NCBI RefSeq assembly: GCF_030445035.2
Contig: NC_080680.1
Coordinates: 52,527,212-52,591,211, forward strand
DNA: 64,000 bases
DNA from: Dasypus novemcinctus
Taxonomy: Eukaryota; Chordata; Mammalia; Cingulata; Dasypodidae
Reading direction: 5' to 3'
The notes beneath the pieces were generated by a model, which made no database searches, was not told the origin of the DNA, and saw only the letters and a list, made by a program, of their open reading frames with translations. Both the position numbers and the translations under genes were made by a program. This document shows, one piece after another, positions 1-14,065 of the stretch (position 1 is the first letter of the stretch; each line of letters begins with the position of its first letter).

Positions 1-1439
1 GGTACAAGGTCACACCCTTGACACTATCATTCTGTCTAATGAGGTATCACAAGATGTCTACTAGTTCAAAGGTGTGTAGTAAGAACAGCTGAGGATAAAA
101 TATTTGGCATCTTGCACTGAATTATGAATATACATTTCAGAGCAGATCTTTTTTAAGAGTATCAAATTAAATGAAAAATGCCATTTCTTTACAGAATCAT
201 TTGCACTTTAAAGAGGTAGAAGTGATACTAATTTTACTTTCATCTTGTCAAGAAAGAAGGAAAAAAAAACCCTCAGGAGATTTTTTCCCCAAAAAACTCA
301 ATGACAGGTTGACTTAATTATTCAAATAGTAACTTTTCATAATAGATAATTAGACCATATGTTAACCTCAGAATTCAAAATAACCAATTTGCTTATATTA
401 TGTGGTTCTTGTCTAACACTGTACAGGTACCATTTTCAGAGTAAAAAATTAGCTTAGGTCAAATCAAAGCATCTATTAACATATTATCTCTACAGAAATC
501 TTTAGAATTGTATTAATTATCTAGGCAGCTAATCTAAAGAGTTTTTTTAATGTTAATTGCTAATTAAAGAAAATTAATGGTGAAAAGTAAATCGAAACAA
601 AAAAGAGATGAACTATAAAAGATAATGAGGCATTTACAACTAATTGAATAGCTTTGCACGAATTTTCCCTCAAATAACCAATAATTACTTCTAAATAATT
701 TGGAAAATCAGTGACAATCCAGTAAGTTATCTTGGCTCTAAATTTCTGCCAAGTGAAGCAAACATAACTATGACCCTTCAGAAAGATAAGCTTCCTTCTC
801 AGTTTGATCACCAGATAAACTGATCATCCACAGACAACTTGGTTTCTTTTTGGTGGCTCATTCTGCTGCAAAGTTTCAGAGTCATGTCTTGCATTAAATA
901 CAATTTGACCATTTTATTCCATCATTAAGGGATTTTTTTCTTTTAATTGAGTCAAAGACATCATTATGTATTACTATCATAAAGTAAAGTTAGAAATATG
1001 TGCCTGTGTCAGTGAACTGCATTAATTGTTTTCCAATATATTTTCTACAAGCTATAGCTACTTTACTGGGGGGGGGGGGGGAGAGGATAGTTAATATACA
1101 AGAGGGTTTTTTTTCCCATTATATTAAAGGTAAGCCTTTAAAAATATGAAGAATAGAATATGACAATATTTTATATTAAAAGAAAAAATGCATATGGTAT
1201 AGCCCAATAATAATTAAAGACCACAAAACTAAGGGAATGAGGACCACATACTGTCATTACCTCCACTTTAATAGAAATAGATTTTTGCATATGTGATTTG
1301 CAGTATAATCTTTTAAAGTAAAGCTACATTCCTTTCAAGCTATTTTCCTTCTACTCCTCCATAATCACAGACATGCACATACCAATATACAAATATGTTT
1401 ATATCAACATTTGTTTTCTGACTTAAGCCTACAAAAATA
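1..1439. other. AT-rich unique sequence, no gene seen
   Basis: No coding, RNA or repeat signature that I can support. The only notable element is an uninterrupted run of 14 G at 1068-1081. Short reading frames here are ordinary chance frames in AT-rich DNA. Confidence 0.6.
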
Positions 1440-2080
1440 TTTTAAGGTGGATAACAGGACGTCTATATTACAGATGAGAAAACTGGAGTTTGTTGAGATT
1501 AGGAACTCATCCAAGATCAAGAATTTACTAGGTAGGTGGCTGACTTGGCCCAGTGGTTAGGGCATCTGTCTACCACATGGGAGGTCCGCGGTTCAAACCG
1601 GGGGCCTCCTTGACCCGTGTGGAGCTGGCCCATGCTCAATGCTGATGCACGCAAGGAGTGCTGTGCCACACAGGGGTGTCCCCCGCATAAGGGAGCCCCA
1701 CACGTAAGGAGTGCAGCCCATAAGGAGAGCCACCCAGTGCGAAAGAAAGTGCAGCCTACCTAGGAATGGTGCCGCACACATGGAGAGCTGACACAACAAG
1801 ATGACGCAACAAAAAAAGAAACAGATTTCCATGCTGCTGACAACAAAAGAAGAGGACAAAGAAGAAGATGCAGCAAATAGACACAGAGAACAGACAACCG
1901 GGGTGGGGAGCGGGTAAGGGGAGAGAAATAAATAAATAAATCTTTTTTAAAAAACTCTATAAAAAATAAAATAAAATAAAATATAAAATAATTTATTAGG
2001 TAGTGTACATAGACCTGAAATCTGAGTCTCTTTCTAAGGCTCCTGCTCCTTAGCAGTGTTATTAGACACAATATTTAAAA
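1440..2080 (-). repeat. MIR SINE, split by a DAS-SINE
   Basis: The left part (about 1440-1535) contains 'cagatgagaaaactgga' and 'aactcatccaagatcaag', the antisense of the conserved MIR core (cf. 'ttgcccaaggtcac' in MIR). The right part (1990-2080), with 'ctgagtctctttctaaggctcctgctcctta', continues the same degenerate MIR after the inserted SINE. This is an ancient, inactive mammalian repeat. Confidence 0.7.
1536..1989 (+). mobile_element. DAS-SINE (tRNA-Ala-derived), long form
   Basis: The head is tRNA-like: an A-box region around 'ccagtggttagggc' (about 1550-1563) and a B box 'ggttcaaac' at 1590-1598, the internal RNA polymerase III promoter. A long GC-rich tRNA-unrelated body follows, then an A-rich tail with (aaat)n and (aaaat)n. 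It is bounded by a 14-bp target-site duplication, 'aatttactaggtag' at 1522-1535 and 'aatttattaggtag' at 1990-2003, with one mismatch. It was mobilised in trans by L1 machinery. It inserted into an older MIR, which gives the relative age. Confidence 0.92.
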
Positions 2081-5000
2081 ATAGTGAACCATGTATTTTG
2101 TAATCAAAGTTACTAATCAATTCTTGTTTTGCAGAACATAAAGGGGATAAAAACTGTCAAAATTTCCGAAAGCATTTTATGTTTTTATGTATCACATGCC
2201 ACTCCCACTTAAACACTTTATAAATGTTAAGTTATTCACTGATATTCACTGAGACCCATCATATCCAATGCACTATATCAGGTCCTTGTGATCTAGTAAC
2301 TAATTAGTTAAATTTTGTCCTAAAACAGTACTGATGTTTTATGGTTATAAAACATGGCTAATAAATAAATGCAGTATAAAATAAAAGGAAACAAAGAAAA
2401 ATAAGACATATTTTAAGGCCTGTAGACTGTTTCTTAATGAAACAGCATAATTCAATAGTTATTTTTATATCAAGAGCTTCAGTTAAGTTTACCAATTACT
2501 ACAAACTGGGTGTCAAGTGAACACATTGAAGAGTTGGTATGTGAAAAATGAGAATCTGGTAGTAAAGAATGGAAGCTAAAGAAAAGTAATTTGCTTTGCT
2601 AGGAAAATATAATTTGCATATATGACAAGTGGCTACACTGTAAAGTACAAGCCTTACAACTGTTCAGAGTATTTGCATTTAAGATTTAGAATAACATTTT
2701 GGAACATGGCATGAACATGAATATAATGTGTCACCTATGAGATATTTGAGTGGCAATAAAAAATTAGTTGTAGAAAGTATATGTCATTTTGCCAGTCAAA
2801 TCAAACCTGAAAATCTATAGGCAAACAAGCCAAGAACATTACCTTTCTGTGACGGTTATTAAAGGGACATTTTTAGGGTATATTATAATCTTGGATTTAT
2901 CTTTCACTATTATATACACCAAATGAGACACCAAGGATTGCTGGAGAAACACATCCCTCATAACAAATATTACAAGTAAGATATACAAGCATAAAATCGC
3001 TTCCACAAAAGTTTTTCTCCAAATGCACTACTTGGAACCAAGATGGTCCCTTAAAATTGATTAGCATATGCAAATACATGTTAATTCATTCATTTATATC
3101 TTATAATTTAATTTCGTGTTTGATTTGGTCTATCCAAAATAAATGTATAATATGCTATGCTTTGTATAATCCACTGTGAACACTGTTTCTTTTCTTCATT
3201 TACTGAAGCAATGTTTCACCGTGAAAAAGTGACATTTTATTAATATTGAAATAGAAATCAACAGAATTTTCTAAAAATGCAATTGGGCTTCATTTAAGAA
3301 CCATTTAAAAATAATGCATGACTTGAAAATTTTTTTACAAAAACATTTCATTTTAGATTAGAAAATATTTTTAATTAAAGCATTCTGCACTTCCACAGCA
3401 GGTTTCATAATATAACTGCAATAGTAAGCAAAGATTTCATTAACTTCAGCCAGAAGTCCCAGATTTAGAAATATCTGCTGTAATTAGAAATATTAAAGTT
3501 ACACTCCAGAATTAATTGTAATTATTAAAGTGTTTACTCTTGCATTATTTACAGCGAGAATGCTGGCAGGAAGCATTTTCTACTTCATAATAAGTAATTT
3601 TACAGTGTAAATAATTTTACAGTATAAATAATAAGAACATAACATGGCTTCCACTGGAATATTGGGTCTTTCCATATGGGTCTACTATAAGGTTTCATGT
3701 TATTTTGATTCCCTGGACAATTTCATAACAATTCGTCTTTGAGAAAGCATAAAGGCTAATGCATTCCTGATGGATGAGTATGAAGCAAGATAGAGGCATT
3801 TGTAGCCCTCATCAAATCTGTGAGCAAGATTCCCCAGAAACCAAAACAGTGTTATCAGACAACTCCACAGTACAAGGAATAGCTGGAAAGCCACACCTTA
3901 ATGTTCAATTTCCTAAACTCAGGAAATGTTACATCACCCAAAGAGATCTATCTGTAGAGTATCAATGTAATGTTTTTATTAAGTCATTCTCTGATTTCAT
4001 CTTAAAAATTACTCCGATTTGAAGATAATATATTCAGTGCATTTTGTAAGCATCATGCATTTTTAATTTCCTAGCACAAAGTAGATATGTCTTTTGAATA
4101 GAGAAGTGTCCTACCACCATTATTTAAAGTAAGACTATGCCTGTGATATCTGTTCTGTGCTCACCAACACTGTAAAGCAAGAATCATTAGCACTGAAAGA
4201 AAATGAGGGTAAGAAATAGCAACATTTTAACAGCCTTTTTAAAAATGCTCTATTTGGAGTGCTTCCATGTAGAAAAGAAAAATATGTGAAAGTCCAGTCA
4301 CACACTTTATTTTACAGAAGTCTAGGCTGGTGGTTACCTGGATTCTGGTATCATATTTATTTCAAAGAAATTAACTATAAGTGGCCTTCAACATCATGGG
4401 GCCTCTCCTTTCTTTTCACAGATATTTGTATATGTTTTGGAATAAAAAGATTTTTGTTTTGTTTCATTTTTGCTAACGCCAACTATAGTATGTTTAAATG
4501 ACAAAATATCTAAACTCTTCTAAAATTAGTAAGGGAAAATAATGCAGAATATAAGGGAGGAAAAGAGAGAATGTAAACTACCACAAACATTTGATAATAT
4601 GAGTAAACAGGTGAAGTGGGGAATGCTAACTCCCTCAGGAGCTATTTCCACTTCCTCCTTTTAATAAAAGCAGCTTTCAATTTTCAGCTAAGTACAAGAG
4701 CACCCAACTATGTACTATATCTCCCAGTTTCCAATGCAGCCAGCTATGACCATGTGAATAGGTTCAATGGGAAGGGAGCAGAAATTTCCTTCAAACAAAG
4801 CCATTTCCCTAGTATTCCTTTTCCTATTCCTAAAGGTGGAAATTAACTTTCTAACCATAACCCAACTTTGACCCTGTAGGTGGTGACTGAGTAATAAGAC
4901 ATAAGAAATCTGAGTCCAGAAATGCTTTTGTAGAAGAAAGTTATCCCACCAGGCTGGACCACTCATCTTGGGAGAATTAAGTGAGAAAAATAACTCTAAT

Positions 5001-6998
5001 TTCAGATACTTAATTTTGGCACCTCTTGGTAACAGCAACCTAGTAACCTAACTTGCACAACGTTGAATCCTGACTATTTAAATTACCATAATTTAAATTA
5101 CCATTACTTTGCTACTGATTTTAGGTTTTTTGTTTTGGTTTGGTTTGGACTTTTTTGCAATGTTGCACATGGCTAACAATGACTCTAAATATATTTTATG
5201 TCAAACAGGGCTCCAGATACATGACTGAAAAAAGTGGGGAACAGACTTCAGAATTTTTGGATTGGTTATTCTATGGTGGGAGGAAGTGAAGGGTTTGGTG
5301 GAGAACGGCTTGCCAGGAAAGATTTTGTAACATTTATTTTCCAAGATTGGTCATGAATACGTTGCAATCTTCCAAAATATTCTACTGATCATTTGGTTGT
5401 TCAGGAACTCAATTGGAAAACTCATTTCCAAGATTTTGCACAGATTGAAATAATTTACAATTACTTTAAAAAACAAACCCAAAGCCATTTTCCTTCATTT
5501 TTGGGAAGTTTTCACTAATTTCAGAACATCTTGATTCTTTCCTCTTCTAGTCAGATACTTTACCCTTTCCAGTCCTTTCATCTTCCCTCAACTGATTAGA
5601 CTCAACAATCTCTGAGCTTAAATTACTGACTCAAAGATTACAGGCATATTCTAATGTGGATAATATAAACATTTACATAGTCATCCTATTAGTTTGGATT
5701 TGTGGTTTAAAGAAAGGATCCATGCAATATATTCAAGGGTCATTAAAATACAGAGATAGAAGCTATGATTACATGATTTACTTTAGCTGATATTTTTAAA
5801 TCCTGGTTACCTTCCCTATGACAAATTAAAATTGACCAACTCAACAACTTAAAATTAACATATTAAAACAAAATATAAACAGATTTATTTTTAAGTAATT
5901 TCTACTATTTAACTCCACAGAAAACGGGTCATATTTTATATAAATATCCAATAAGGTTTTTCCTTGGAAGTTGTTAGTCTTCAAAACTACATTGAACAAA
6001 ATCTAATTAATACTCTTTCCCTTGCTGATCTCCAACATCCTCTTCAAGACATATTTCATGTTAGAAAGTATGTGCAACAACCGTGGGAAATACTCCTAAA
6101 TTCTTAAGATTGATGAGAGGACCTACATACATGTCAAACTCAACAGATGTTACAGAAGCATCTCTAGCAACAAAGACCTGGAGCTTAGCCAGGCTGATAG
6201 CAGAGAAGCATGTGCCTAAGCAGGCTAGACAACAGTAAGAAACCCACACCATTCCAGGATGGTAAGCCAAAAGAGGCTGACCACTTCAGAATTGGCAGGA
6301 GAAACACAAGACAAAATTTTGCTAAAGATCATTACTTTGTATGGCAGGCACTGGCTGCTGCTGGGAAACAAGAAAAAACTGATCAATTTGTTCAGAGGAA
6401 ATATTACAGAAGTGGTTCATCTTGAGCAAAGCCACACAAAGAAAAGAGGTTCCTCAAAATTTGGCATTTAATGATATATACGTCATTGGGTGGAAAGGAT
6501 ATCCATACATGATACTTTGAAATCAGATTAAAATTTAGCGTTTGAAGGACAATCATATATAACCCAAACTTTTCACAAACTTTGAGACAAGCACTCCAAC
6601 AGGGAGAATGTAATTATAAATCTTCATTTTTGTTATCATTTACATCATCATCCACCTAAATTATTCCATTTTAATTACTGAAATTAATTATATTAAATAA
6701 TGATTTTATATGACTTTATTAAAGGATTCATATGAAAAAAATGGTAGGAGATATTAAAATGTTTGCAAGCAGGTAATGAAGGTCCCTTTATGTCACACCA
6801 AGATTTTAAAAAGTTATCCTCTAAGCTATTAGTAGCCATTTAAAAGCTTGATGCATGATCAGATTTGCATTTTGAAAAAATCCCTTTGGTAGAAGAGTTA
6901 AGGTAGAGACAGGGAAACCTGAGGTAGCCATCCAGGTAGGATTTGGTAAAATCTGAACTAAAGTAAAAGCAATGGGAAAGGATTTGATGATGATGATG

Positions 6999-7030
<32 letters not shown>

Positions 7031-9029
7031 GAAGTGAGCCTAACAAGATCGTCAGGTTTCATTTTTATCATTTTTATCATTTTATGGTAAAACCCTACAA
7101 AGCTTAAATTTCTTTACTGCCACAAATTTGGTGAGACAATCTAGATTTCTAAAAAGAAGTATGATGTTTTAAAGTTACAAATTTTTCTGATGTCAGCTAA
7201 TTTCCTGTATGTTTTACCCCTGTAGGTAGAACATAATCTGTAACATCTTGTAATATATATTGTACATTCAAATTATGTTTTATATAATGAATGTTACATT
7301 TCAAGATTCGGACTGCCTAGTTTAATAAAATGTGGACCTTGAGATTATTATTTCCTCTTTCTCTGTAAATAAAAAAGGAAATTATTGTCCGTGTGCTTGA
7401 AAATCCCATGGCTTCTTTCTTTTGCATTCCTGAGCACTGCTCTTCCTAGGAGCTCTTTAGTGAGAAAGACCAAAACTCTAGCTTGTAACCAGCAGTTTAC
7501 CAGTTCTATGAAGATCTCTAGTGGACAGGTTTGCATCATAAAACTGCCCAGTCTGGCACTTTTTCTACTTTTCACTTCTCATTTACAACTGAAAATACAT
7601 GGCATTTTCTCAGCAAGTAAGCAGAAGACCTTAGAGAATAAAGCAAATGCCTCATGGGGGAAATGATAATCCATTTATGCTTTCCTAAGTGTTTACATAT
7701 CTTTCACACCTGAAAGGAAGAGGTTTAAAGCTCTTGAAATACATGTCATAAAACCACTTTAAGTTTCTATTCTTGTTATTATATATCACCGCAAATGTAG
7801 GAAAACACAATTTTCTGCATTTTCTTTACCATCATGTCCTATTAATTAAAATTAAAACTTGACAAATGACTTCCTAAGACATAAGATGTGTTGATTCAAT
7901 AGGTTGAGGAAGAATGAAGCTAACCTTTTTCCTTTCCATCTTAAAAAGTCACCAAGGATTTCTGATAATTTCGTAGGACATTTAAGAAATGTTTTATGTG
8001 CTTTCAAAATTAAGGAACCAAATTTTCATCAAATGCACCAAGTATTTCTCCTATTTTAGAAATCCAATAAATCTTTACTGAGGATTATTTTATTCAACCT
8101 TTAAAACACTTTCGGTTAATTTGGAGGTAAGAGTTGAATTTTTCCGTCTTTATAACCTTAAGATTAAAGCATGAATTATGTTGTAACTCAGATTTCCTCG
8201 ATTTATTTTAAAGTTTCAAGTAAGCAGCCATACTACAATTTGATAAGTGTTCAACATACCAGAAAAAATGAGCAAATAAAAGTAGTATACTATTATAAAA
8301 TGAAATTCACAACAAATACAATCCAATGTGATGCAATGGTGTAAGTAATAGCCAAATAGTATGATAATTAGGCATAAACAGTAGAGTTCACACAAATACC
8401 AGTAATTAAAATGATTCTTACAAAACAAAACCATTTTTGCTCTTCCTCTTTTTATTTCTTTACTGCTTATGAATAGCCTCCCTTATTTTAGACTTTGCAT
8501 CAGTTAATTATGTCCATCTCATTTCATTATCATTTGACATGGGCATTAAATTAGTCTGAATTATATTTCCTGGCAATTGTTATTCTTTTGTCCCTAAACT
8601 TCACTCCATTGTGCTTTCTGAGCTCAGCTTGCTTTCCTGCCTTTGTATTTATATTTCATCATGCCTCTTACTCAGAGCAAATGCACTGAAAAGTCATGGT
8701 TTGTTCTCAAAAATTGCAGCTCACCAAGGTGAGCAAGTTGTAAAAAGAGTTGATGCAGCAAAACAATTGGGGGCCAAGAAGCTATGGAGGCCTGACTGGT
8801 CGGAGCCACCCTGACCCATCAGGAAGTGAACTGAGCCTGGCGGGTTTGCTAGGGATCACCTGTGTTCTCATCATTTGAAAGGAATTGTTTTATAAAAGCA
8901 GAACCACGCCTTCATTTTTTTCCCTATTTGACATGTGCAGCCTATGCAATTGTGGTGTTCCTCTTATGTACTAATGTTGTACATCTGGGAAAACATAAAT
9001 CTAAGCAATTACTTTGTGCCAAATATCAT
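2081..9029. other. AT-rich unique sequence, no gene seen
   Basis: I see no exon, RNA gene or intact mobile element. Minor structure: a perfect-register 17-bp tandem duplication at 3595-3611/3612-3628 with one difference, a 15-16-bp tandem repeat of 'atttaaattaccat' near 5078-5105, and the trinucleotide tract listed separately. Some reading frames of 60-107 codons exist (for example 4715-5038 minus and 7385-7666 plus) but show no recognisable protein features. Confidence 0.55.
6986..7029. repeat. Compound (GAT)n(AAT)n microsatellite
   Basis: Five GAT units run directly into about nine AAT units. It is a simple sequence repeat, probably polymorphic in length. Confidence 0.95.
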
Positions 9030-9290
9030 TAAAGCAGAGTGGTTTAAAATGCGGGATCTTCAGGCAGAATGCATAGGTACTTAACTTGCTATGCTACCTT
9101 AGGCAAGTTACTTAGCCTCTATGTATTATACTTCAGTTTCCTCATCCGTAAATTGGAGATAATGGTTTTACCTACTTCAAAGTGTTTTTGTAAGAATAAA
9201 TGAGTTAATGCATTCAAAGCACTTAAGATGGTGTCTGATATTTATTTAGGAGTCAATAAACTTTAGTTATTATTATCATTATCTATCAGA
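9030..9290 (+). repeat. MIR SINE
   Basis: The sense MIR core is well preserved: 'cttaggcaagttacttagcctct', 'cagtttcctcatccgtaaa', 'gataatggttttacctac', 'taaatgagttaatgca' and the 3' 'tcaataaactttagttattatt'. This is the best MIR in the window. Confidence 0.9.
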
Positions 9291-12200
9291 AGATTTCTAC
9301 AGACTCGTGGAAAGGCATTAAGTGACAAAAATTTCTGAGAACCCAAGAAAATAAAAACACAACCCTGAGGCCATCTCTGATTTTAAAAGACAGTTATAAT
9401 TGTTTACTTCCTTTAATGCCACCATAAAAAATGATGGGCTATTTATGAAATGTGGATTGTTATATCTATGAGGAAGTGACTAAGCTGACAGGGAACAGCA
9501 CAGTACAAACAAGGGTATAATCTATTTTTAATAGGAACTGCATACCCTCCATAACATCTGTTTCCATAGTGCAGCCAACACAGGTGTCCCTGGGTGTCTG
9601 TAATACCAGGTTTCCGTAAAGATCATAGGAAATGGGCAGAAGAGGAAAACCTGACAGTAATAAGAGAAACTTAGAGATAGGCCTGTTGGATAAGGGAGAA
9701 AAGATACCTGTTCTGGGAAGAATCTTATGATCTCTTCTGATCTAGGTCCCTAAACCAGCTCATCTCCAGGACCGGCATACATAAAATCTGACACCAAAAC
9801 ATTCTTGGATTTTGCTGGCAATTCCTTTCTTTGAAAACAGCTTTTAAAAATTACACAATTAAAATATGTCTACATTACACTATTTCAGCAAATCAGTAAC
9901 GATCAATGCATCTTTGCAAATGCGTAATTTATGTTATTAAATGCTGGCATGTTTCCGAAAGGGAGCGGTATATGGGAAAGTAGGAAGGCATCCAGCACCT
10001 AATAAAATAAAAGGAAGGATTACTCCTGAGGGGCAGCAAAATGGCAGACTGAAGTGCTGACTTCAATCCTTCAGAGCACAGAATTCTACCACAAGAAAGC
10101 TCTGTTGTCTTCAACCACACAGGTATAAATGATGAGCATAAGCTGCGTCTTGCAGAGCTAACCACATCTGTTTCCTAGGAGGAAACAAATGGATCATACA
10201 TGTGACGCAGAATGAACAGATTCATTGAGAGGAGAAGCAAACTGACATCCTTATACACTAAAGTTACAAGCAGCGGTGGATTGAAATAAATATCATAAAT
10301 TAATATTAATTGAAAACAAATTGAGTATACTATATAATACAATGGGAACTTACAAATGATGGGAAAATATTTTTCCTCTTTGTGATGTACATACTTCAGC
10401 ATTAAAGTTCAGATTTAGAAATAGAAAACTTTTTTTGAGAAGGAAATAATATATCATCATGGTACTTTTTTTCACATGTTCCTGATCAGTAGTATCATCA
10501 ATGTATTTGTGATAAAATATTTAGGGAGTATAAAATGTTAAACACTTTAAAATTAAGTTCATTTCCATATGCCCTCAAATTCCCTCTGGCCCATGCAGAG
10601 GTTAACTAAGCAAAATTAATTAGTGTCAGACATATCAGACAAACCCCAAGTATTCTAATATTCTAAATTACACTTTTCTTTTCCTTTTTGGTTATTGGAT
10701 CCAAAATACATCTTATAAAGTCTCTCCAAAAAATAATTCACACATCAAAATGTTCAGGCAGAATTACCTCCCTTTTCTGTTCTCTTCCCTAAGAAAACCA
10801 TTGCCTTTCTGTTGCTTTTGTTTTAGCTGAGAATAACAACATGATTCTTGACTGTAACTTTTTTTGGATCCCATGAACTAGGAAACACATTTATAAGGGA
10901 CTGGCATGTAGGCTATAAACTGTTAAGTGGCCAGGAGCTTTATTTGTGTTTTCTAAATTTTATAGATATGAAGACAGTACAGTGATATGCTCATCACACT
11001 GTAATGACTTTCTACAACTCTGGAGAAGTGGAACACCCAGGAATTAGTTTTTGGAGTAATCCAGCTTTGAAGATACTGAAGGAGATAAGCAAATTCCAGA
11101 AGACAACAGAGCCTACTGATGCTAAGTAAGCAACATAAATTCCAACCAGCCTGTAGAAGAGCTGCTCTGACCTAGGCTGACAATCAATCAGATGGGCAAA
11201 GAAGGCAAAAGAAGGCTTGCTTCTAAGAGATTTCTATTTTCTCTTTGCAATGAAGGAATTTCTTGATAATGGGAAATCATTCATAAGAACATAAGACCAA
11301 CATAATTTGTGGGCAGTTTTAAATTGTTGACATTTGAGTGTTTCACTGAGCACCTCTTGACACGTAAGAAACTCAATAAATATTTGTCAACCAACTTGTA
11401 ATACACTGACTATATTGTAATGTGGTGCATATTATATAATCCTGACTAGCAATTCTGACTGGACGACAAATACAAACTGAAAAGTAGAGGAGGGTATAAC
11501 CTCTAGGTCTAGTGAATCGTGTGGCTATAGGGTCTGAATTGTGTCCTATCCTAGATTATGGTGGTAAAATCAAAGAGGAAGTACCTCAATCATGAAGTGA
11601 TTGTCCTCAGTGGTTCCATAGGAATATATGGTAGCGGTGGAAAAACTTAGAATGTAGTGCAATGAAGGTGTGAGCAAAACTACTGTTAATCTGCCGATCA
11701 TTAGCCTTAAGGTGAGAAAACATGTATCTGATTTCGAAACCTACTGTTAGAAAAATAAAGAATGGAAGGATGCTGTCTCTGTGGCAAGATTAACAATTCT
11801 CTCCTCACCCCATCTCCTCTTTCCGTCCTTTAACATCTGAGTAGAATTTCTGAGCTTGTTTAAAGATTCCCGGTCATTGTAAATGGCCAACATACAAGTT
11901 TCTGTGAGGATTTTCCCTCCTACCAAAAAAGGCCTTGTATAAGCGGCCTAAAACGGTTCAGCTCTAGAAATGGAGAAAACTCTATTACTCTTGCTTATTT
12001 TATTAGCTTCTTTACTCCAAATTAACCATTCCTGGAACTGGAGACAGAAGGTACGATTAAGGTAATTTTTTATAGAAGGAAGGAAGCTGTGTTCCAAACT
12101 TTTGTTCTAGGCTTCCTAAAACCATATAGCCTAGGGAATAGGAAAATATTCCTTGAGCCAAGTTCAATGCACTTAGGGGGCAAAGTCCAAAATAAAATAA

Positions 12201-13925
12201 AGAAGGAGGTACACACAACGTTTCCCTGCCTTTGTTATCTGTTCACTTAATCTTTTCAGGGATCTTTTATATAGAGATTACAATGGGGGAATATTACATT
12301 GGGTGGGTTTTAAAAAGTGTAATTCACAGTGGTTTCGACCGCAATGAATGCATCGATATACTTGTATAGCGGCATTATTTGAAAATTTACAATTCTGGGT
12401 TTAATGGCAATATTTTATTTTTTTGTCCTTACAAAGTAAATCAGAGAGCGTCATACACACAATGGATAATAAAAGAAGGTGTCCCAGTTGAAATTAATTA
12501 CATTTAAGTTAACTTGAGATTAAAAATGGCTTCTTCTAAGTAACCAACCATGTCAAAATCAAATACAAATTATTTCCCTTTTATAGCATCTATATATAGA
12601 CATATAAATAAGGTTAGCAAAGTCCATGATAATAATGCAAAAGAACAGCTATTGTATTCTCTGAAATTCTATACATCTCTAAGAGTATTTAACTATTATA
12701 ATGTAGTATTTAGAAAATAAATGAACTTATAAAAGCAAGGCCTTGGTAATATGGTGTACCGTTGAACTATGATTTATGGACAGATCTGAGTGAAATTTGG
12801 ATTACACGTTAATCTATGTCATTTCTCCTTGACAGTCTATTTGATATAGTACACATGCTCCTAAATTTTTGACCATGCTATTTTCACTAAGTTCCATCTT
12901 GAACAGATGTGTTTAAACACACACACACACTCATGCTCACATACACAAAAAACACAAACACGAAACACTACAATTAATCAACTATATTTTGCATTCAGAA
13001 GTAATGAAATTTTAAAAATAGCTGCCAATTATTTAAAATATAAAGCATTTGATAGATAAATAGATTCACTCGCTATGACCCAAATATTAAAGGAAAAGGT
13101 AAACCATACTGATTTCTTAGGGGGGAAAACATTTCCAATTTTATCAAGTATATAATATCTATTATATCCCATAATGAATTATTGCTTTTCTTTAAGAAAA
13201 AGATTTAAAATTAACATTGTATATGTTCATTCTGTGCATTCATTTTCCAGGATTAGATTTTTTGTCATTGTAAAATATTTTGAGAAAATTCATTGTACCT
13301 CATATCATCAGTGGAATTATTTCATGGATAATGTGCCAAGAGGTGCATATATTGTTTATTGTTTTGTAGTATCTTTGAAACAATTTCCACTTTAAAATTC
13401 ATGAGTTGAAATAAATTTTCCCATGGTACCTTCTGCCTCTGACCATCAACAACTTGTATCTTAAGAAAAAAATAAATTTATTTAAATAGTGCATATTTAT
13501 TTAAATATATATTTTAAAAGAGCTTATGTATATATACATATATGGGAGGAGAAAAAAAGAAGGCTAATGAGACTGAGCATTTCCTTTTACTTTTATCTTC
13601 TCATATCCTTCTGGTTTTGAGCAGAGTAAAAAATGCAAAAATAATTATTCATTAATATTCTTTCAATGAATAAAAGGTTTAGTCCATTTCCTTCCTTACA
13701 TAATCTCCATCACACTCCTCCACAGCCACCCCAAGTAAACTTGAGGTAAAAAAAAGAACAACAGGGTACAGGCACTGCCAACATGACTTCAGGAAAGTTA
13801 CTTCAGACTCCTTCAAACAAAATGGCTGCCCCTAACGCCTATATGGACTCTGCAGCTGCTTTAAGGTAAGGCTGCTAGAATTGTACTAGCTTGTTTCACA
13901 TGTGTCTGGAATCAGAAGGGTCTCA
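9291..13925. other. AT-rich unique sequence, no gene seen
   Basis: No supported gene or transposon. A short (CA)7 tract lies at 12917-12930. Reading frames of 73-78 codons (9929-10165 minus, 10175-10402 minus, 13174-13395 plus) look like chance frames with no conserved motif. Confidence 0.55.
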
Positions 13926-13929
13926 AACT

Positions 13930-14065
13930 GCTAGGTCAATTTCTTCATTTGATAGAGGAGAAAGCCCAGATATGTTACTTCCCTGGGGTCACACAGCCAA
14001 TAATGATGGGTAGGAAACCTAACACTCTTGATTTCACAATCACAAATCACACCCACATGATGGGT
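13930..14065 (-). repeat. MIR fragment, antisense
   Basis: Contains 'tttgatagaggagaaagccc' and 'ggggtcacacagccaataa', the antisense MIR core ('gatgaggaaactgaggc' and 'ggtcacacagctagtaa' in the consensus). Confidence 0.7.

Noticed and set aside
1068-1081. G-run as a G-quadruplex or regulatory element
   Set aside because: A single homopolymer of 14 G in AT-rich sequence; nothing else indicates function.
1590-1600. Possible tRNA-Ala gene
   Set aside because: The A/B-box sequence belongs to a SINE with a long non-tRNA body, poly(A)-type tail and target duplication; no complete cloverleaf is present.
4715-5038. 107-codon minus-strand frame
   Set aside because: No homology that I recognise, no splice sites, and composition like its AT-rich surroundings.
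6060-6475. Possible processed pseudogene suggested by overlapping frames of about 70 codons
   Set aside because: No poly(A), no target duplication and no recognisable protein in any frame.
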